Below are positions 60,469-64,000 of a DNA stretch of 64,000 nucleotides, piece by piece. The translations under genes and the position numbers were made by a program. The DNA comes from an uncultured Tenacibaculum sp. (lineage in GTDB: Bacteria > Bacteroidota > Bacteroidia > Flavobacteriales > Flavobacteriaceae): NCBI GenBank assembly GCA_947497895.1, contig CANMIL010000012.1:45005-109004 (forward strand), in the 5' to 3' direction. Within the stretch, counting starts at the first letter, position 1. Each line of letters starts with the position of its first letter. The notes below the pieces were generated by a model. That model had not been told where the DNA came from. It saw only the letters and a program-made list of their open reading frames with translations, and made no database searches.

Positions 60469-61458
60469 ATGAAAAATGTATTATTAATTTTATTTTCATT
60501 ACAAATTTATTTGATTTTTGGTCAAGATAGAACATCATGTAATGATCAATTTTTAAATCAACATGTTAATTTAACCCCGAATAATAAAGAAAGTATTATT
60601 AAATTCCGGGAAAACCTCTACTCTTTTCAAGATTGTGGTCTCGATAAAACGGATATTGACATATTTATCAACACACCAATAATAATGGGAGTTTTGACTG
60701 ATGTAATGGCCAATCAAAACTCGACACCTTACACCTATAGAAACGTTTTAGACAAACTAATATCTATAAAGCAAAGTGACAATTATAAAAACAATATAAG
60801 ACCTAAATTTATTTTAGCCATGACATTGGTTGAACGTAAGGCTAACATAAAAAATTGGGAAGAAGATAAGATTGTTTTACAAAAGCTAGGATTACCTGAG
60901 GAAATGATTTCTGAAGTCTTTTCATATATAAAATCTATACCAGAAAACAGCGAGACGTTTGAAAATATTTTAACAAAAATAAAGAACAAAAGATCAAACA
61001 ATATTACTAAGATATCGTCGAAACCATTAAGGTCAAACAATAAGGATAATACTCTTTTCAAAAATCATGGTAACATTTCTTTTGATGAAATATTGAAGGA
61101 TGCTAGAATTAAAAATAAACCTCTATTGATTTTTTTTACCGGGAATGCATGTATTAATGCCATAAAAATGGAGAATAAAATCTTATCTGATTATAAAATT
61201 GTCGATAAACTAAAAACCGATTTTCACTTTATAAGCTTATACGTAGATGATGAAACATTATTACCTAAAGAAGAATCAATTTTAATTGGTGATAAAAGGA
61301 AAATAATTAAAACAATAGGACAGAGGAATAGTATTTTACAACGAAAAATGGTTAAGAAAAACTTTCAGCCATATTTTTCGATATTTGATTCAGAGGGAAG
61401 AGTTGTCAAAGATATTGGTTTTTGTAACTTGGAAAAACTAAGGGACTTTTTAAAATAA
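60469..61458 (+). CDS. Secreted thioredoxin-like protein without CxxC
   Basis: A 329-residue protein with signal peptide KNVLLILFSLQIYLIFGQ. Residues about 40-170 are unrecognised. Residues about 205-329 look thioredoxin-like (ARIKNKPLLIFFTGNACINAIKMENKIL, FHFISLYVDDE, QPYFSIFDSEGRVVKDIGF), but the usual CxxC is replaced by a single Cys (GNACINA). It resembles DsbD C-terminal or DUF255-type domains, probably acting as a chaperone-like or single-Cys thiol protein. Confidence 0.65.
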   Translation: MKNVLLILFSLQIYLIFGQDRTSCNDQFLNQHVNLTPNNKESIIKFRENLYSFQDCGLDKTDIDIFINTPIIMGVLTDVMANQNSTPYTYRNVLDKLISIKQSDNYKNNIRPKFILAMTLVERKANIKNWEEDKIVLQKLGLPEEMISEVFSYIKSIPENSETFENILTKIKNKRSNNITKISSKPLRSNNKDNTLFKNHGNISFDEILKDARIKNKPLLIFFTGNACINAIKMENKILSDYKIVDKLKTDFHFISLYVDDETLLPKEESILIGDKRKIIKTIGQRNSILQRKMVKKNFQPYFSIFDSEGRVVKDIGFCNLEKLRDFLK

Positions 61459-61701
61459 TAACTCTATAAAATCTTAGTAATACATTAATCTAGAAAAATT
61501 ATCTAGAACTAATGTTTACAATTAAAATAACGGTGATAAGTCTCTTAATTCTGAGCTATTTAAATCTAAAGGTAATCACAAGGATTTGTTTTAGCATTTT
61601 TATTGATTTGATGTTTTATGGTCAGATTTTATATTTCAATACATAAAACTCTCAACAGCTTTTATAAAAAACTTGAAATAATTTATTAAAATAAAAAAGT
61701 G

Positions 61702-62640
61702 ATGATTAGTAAAATTATGATTTCAGCTCTTCTAACACTAACCAACTTCTTAGCATTTGGACAAGAATTCCCTAAAGAGAAAACTAAAGATCACTCACAA
61801 ATAAAAGGGACAAATATCTTTATAATTCCACCTACCTCATTTGAATCTTCAAATAGATTTAAAGGATTTTATAACCCTTATGATCCTTACTCTATAATTA
61901 TGGTAACAGAAATCCCTGGACCTTACCAAGAAGTGACAAAAGGTTTTAATTCCAAAACACTTAATGCTAGAGGAATGAAACTGAAAATAAAAAAGAACGT
62001 TCGATTGGGTGAGTTCAACGGAGTATTATTAGAGTTAGATCAATTTGCTAATGGTATTATGCTTTCTAAACAAATATTAGTCTACGGAAATCAAAAAGAA
62101 AGTACATTAATTAACGGTACATTTAGAAAAGACTCTCTGGAACTAGGAAAGAAAATTAAACTTAGCATTCTATCTACAGTTATAGATTACGAATTAAAGA
62201 ATAATCCAAGACTATCTCTCAATTATTCTATAAATGAAAAAGTTGGATCACTAAAATTTAAAGCTGTGATGGGGAATGGAATGATATTTAACCGAGATTT
62301 AAAAATACCAACTGAAAGCTCCGACAGAGCAGCATTAATAACTGCTCAATCCTTTTCCAATATTATTATTGAAGATAAAAAACAATTTTGTATTTCAAGG
62401 TTAAAGCAGTTTCCTGGTTCATATTCGATAGTATCAGATAAAAAAATCAAAGAGATTAAAATTGATAGCTTAAGTGGTTTTGAGCTTTTTGCTCAGAATA
62501 ATACTAAAGAAATGTATCTAGTAATTCTCTTCGAACAGAACTCAGGGTATTATATTCTTTCTGGGACTTATTTAAAAGAAAGCTCTAAAACTATCTCCGA
62601 TATAAAAAGAATCATAAAAACCTTCAAAAGAAAAAACTGA
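61702..62640 (+). CDS. Unknown secreted protein
   Basis: A 312-residue protein with signal peptide ISKIMISALLTLTNFLAFGQ. I start at the ATG at 61702, rather than at the GTG 3 bp upstream. The mature part is beta-rich with repeated short strands (IFIIPPTSFESSNRFKGFY, VLLELDQFANGIMLSKQILVYGNQKE). No catalytic motif seen; likely periplasmic or surface. Confidence 0.65.
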   Translation: MISKIMISALLTLTNFLAFGQEFPKEKTKDHSQIKGTNIFIIPPTSFESSNRFKGFYNPYDPYSIIMVTEIPGPYQEVTKGFNSKTLNARGMKLKIKKNVRLGEFNGVLLELDQFANGIMLSKQILVYGNQKESTLINGTFRKDSLELGKKIKLSILSTVIDYELKNNPRLSLNYSINEKVGSLKFKAVMGNGMIFNRDLKIPTESSDRAALITAQSFSNIIIEDKKQFCISRLKQFPGSYSIVSDKKIKEIKIDSLSGFELFAQNNTKEMYLVILFEQNSGYYILSGTYLKESSKTISDIKRIIKTFKRKN

Positions 62641-62691
62641 GACTTACCACAATAATAGTCTTACTTTATTTTTTAAACTAACCTACTACTA

Positions 62692-63390
62692 ATGACTAAT
62701 AATTTTACTCTGAGCAATGCTCGGTTAACTGCTATTTTGCAGATACTTCTTGTCTATGTCTTCGTATTCAACCCATGGACTTCATTCCCTTATACTTTCT
62801 TTATAATTATCATTTCGATTTTAGCACTAGTTTATTGGAGTGATAAATCTTTTACGAAGGTTGGTTTGATTTCAAATCATAATTTATTTAAAACAATTGG
62901 AACAGCTGTTATTCTTTTTTTAGCTACTTCTCCAATTTTGGATTTTATAATTCAACCATTAGTAACAAAAGTAACAGGAAACGCAGTAGATTTTTCGGCT
63001 TTTGAACCTCTTGCTCATAATTTTAAACTTTACCGAAAGTACGTTTTATATGTTCTAATAAGTGCCGCTATTGGAGAGGAAATTCTTTTTCGTGGCTTCC
63101 TTTTTCGTCAACTAAATATCATTCTTCCTGAATTTAAATTGAAAACGCAAACTATGATACTAATATCGGCTATACTTTTCAGCATTCCACATTGGTATCA
63201 AGGCTTAAGCGGAATCATTATGACCTTTATTTTTGGAGTCTTGTTCGCTACTGTTTATGTAAAGTTCAATTACAACCTTTGGATTAACATTATTCTTCAC
63301 GGACTTATAGACACACTATTTTTAACATTGGCTTATTATGAAAAATTAGATTATTACTTGCTAGGTAATGATTTCCTCTTTGGGTATTGA
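62692..63390 (+). CDS. CPBP-family intramembrane metalloprotease
   Basis: A 232-residue protein with about six to seven transmembrane segments. Abi/CPBP motifs: EEILFRGFLFRQL (Glu-Glu and Arg), FSIPHW (His) and NIILHGLIDTLF (His). These form the metal site of Rce1-like proteases. Cleavage substrates are unknown; members process prenylated or bacteriocin-related peptides. Confidence 0.88.
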   Translation: MTNNFTLSNARLTAILQILLVYVFVFNPWTSFPYTFFIIIISILALVYWSDKSFTKVGLISNHNLFKTIGTAVILFLATSPILDFIIQPLVTKVTGNAVDFSAFEPLAHNFKLYRKYVLYVLISAAIGEEILFRGFLFRQLNIILPEFKLKTQTMILISAILFSIPHWYQGLSGIIMTFIFGVLFATVYVKFNYNLWINIILHGLIDTLFLTLAYYEKLDYYLLGNDFLFGY

Positions 63391-63549
63391 GTAAGCTATA
63401 TTTGAGATTTAACTTTTGACTTTTTCGGTTATCACCTTTTAGTCTTGAGTTTCATAAAAATCTCTATTTAAGTTATTTCGAACATCTCTTACTTTTAATT
63501 AAAGAAATAATTCATATTATTGAAAAACTCTTACTATAATTTCATCATC

Positions 63550-63858
63550 ATGAAAGGCAATTTTGAAACCATTCTATTATACCTCAAAGAAAGAAGAAGT
63601 ATGGTTATTCCTAATAAAGATTCTTATGAATGCTTAATTTCTTTTTTAATAGGATACGGTATTGGTATAGAGGAAAGCGGCGAAAGAGATATTTTTAAAG
63701 ACTTTCATTGTTGGTTGGAAAATAAAGAAGGAAGAAACTTTAGTTTGCAATGGGAAAGTTATATTTTGAATATTATGTGCAATGGAGATGAGCAAAAAGC
63801 AATTAACAAAGCTTTAGATTTATTGACAGAATTTGTTAACGACAACGACATTAGATAA
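63550..63858 (+). CDS. Small unknown protein
   Basis: A 102-residue soluble protein from the ATG at 63550; the open frame begins 10 codons earlier with a TTG. KGNFETILLYLKERRSMVIP, ESYECLISFLIGYGIGIEE and HCWLENKEGRNFSLQWESYI are visible. No recognised domain. Possibly a small immunity-type or accessory protein, but no partner is visible. Confidence 0.6.
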   Translation: MKGNFETILLYLKERRSMVIPNKDSYECLISFLIGYGIGIEESGERDIFKDFHCWLENKEGRNFSLQWESYILNIMCNGDEQKAINKALDLLTEFVNDNDIR

Positions 63859-63982
63859 CTCAAATACCTAAAATTATCGTGAGTTATAATTGATATTTAT
63901 TCTCTGCAACATGGAAAAAACTCATGACTAGTCCTAAATAACCGTTACAGTTTTTATTAGGATTAAAGTTATAAAATCTCAG

Positions 63983-64000
63983 AACAAAACATGTTTTGTT
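63983..64000. other. Perfect 18-bp palindrome at the window edge
   Basis: AACAAAACATGTTTTGTT is a perfect inverted repeat running to the last base, so its full length is unknown. It may be a terminator or an operator. Confidence 0.4.

Overview
The window is a low-GC chromosome segment from the Bacteroidota, most likely a marine-type member of the Flavobacteriaceae. Supporting signs are a tmRNA whose tag ends in GEDNYALAA, promoters of the form TTG-N19-TAnnTTTG, many secreted proteins whose signal peptides end in Q or a lipobox Cys, and typical family content (DUF349, DUF368, DUF819, TamB, S8 and M28 peptidases, SPFH with an Arc-like protein). I did not compute composition and cannot name the genus.

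Bases 1-1030 and everything after about 19100 are host chromosome. Between them, 1034-19096 is an integrated element of about 18 kb inserted into the 3' end of the tmRNA gene ssrA (minus strand, 19078-19470). A 20-bp direct repeat marks both ends. The left arm carries a tyrosine recombinase, an unknown protein, an excisionase-like HTH protein, a small unknown protein and a superfamily-3-type helicase, followed by an AT-rich tract with five copies of TTGCGTTTTT and several TGTTGA(C) motifs that looks like a replication origin. This layout recalls phage satellites or small integrative mobilizable elements, but no relaxase, capsid or packaging gene is visible.

The cargo (5974-18378) is four genes separated by only 3 bp each: a UvrD-type helicase with a C-terminal Fe-S PD-(D/E)XK nuclease, a type III Mod adenine methyltransferase, a type III Res helicase-nuclease, and a 1485-residue protein with an Hsp90/sacsin-type ATPase at the N-terminus and a DUF3883 nuclease-like C-terminus. 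A consensus Bacteroidota promoter precedes it. I read this as an extended type III restriction system, i.e. an anti-phage defence island, and it is the most interesting part of the window. At the right end sit a 35-codon ORF inside strongly structured sequence, flanked by a 16-bp direct repeat, and one more small gene.

The host part (20-64 kb) is ordinary flavobacterial chromosome. It holds a lysine/saccharopine-dehydrogenase-like enzyme, a CreD operon with its own regulator and palindromic operators, two transglutaminase-like secreted proteins, kdsA, M28 and S8 peptidases, a DUF349 protein, aroE, two DUF368 membrane proteins, tamB, tsaD, a Crp-type regulator, a sigma factor with a SnoaL-like protein, duplicated redoxins, S1/P1 nuclease, an SPFH operon, a large BNR/sortilin-like secreted protein, DUF819, a DinB protein and several unknown membrane or secreted proteins ending in a CPBP protease. 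Several adjacent gene pairs are tandem duplicates.
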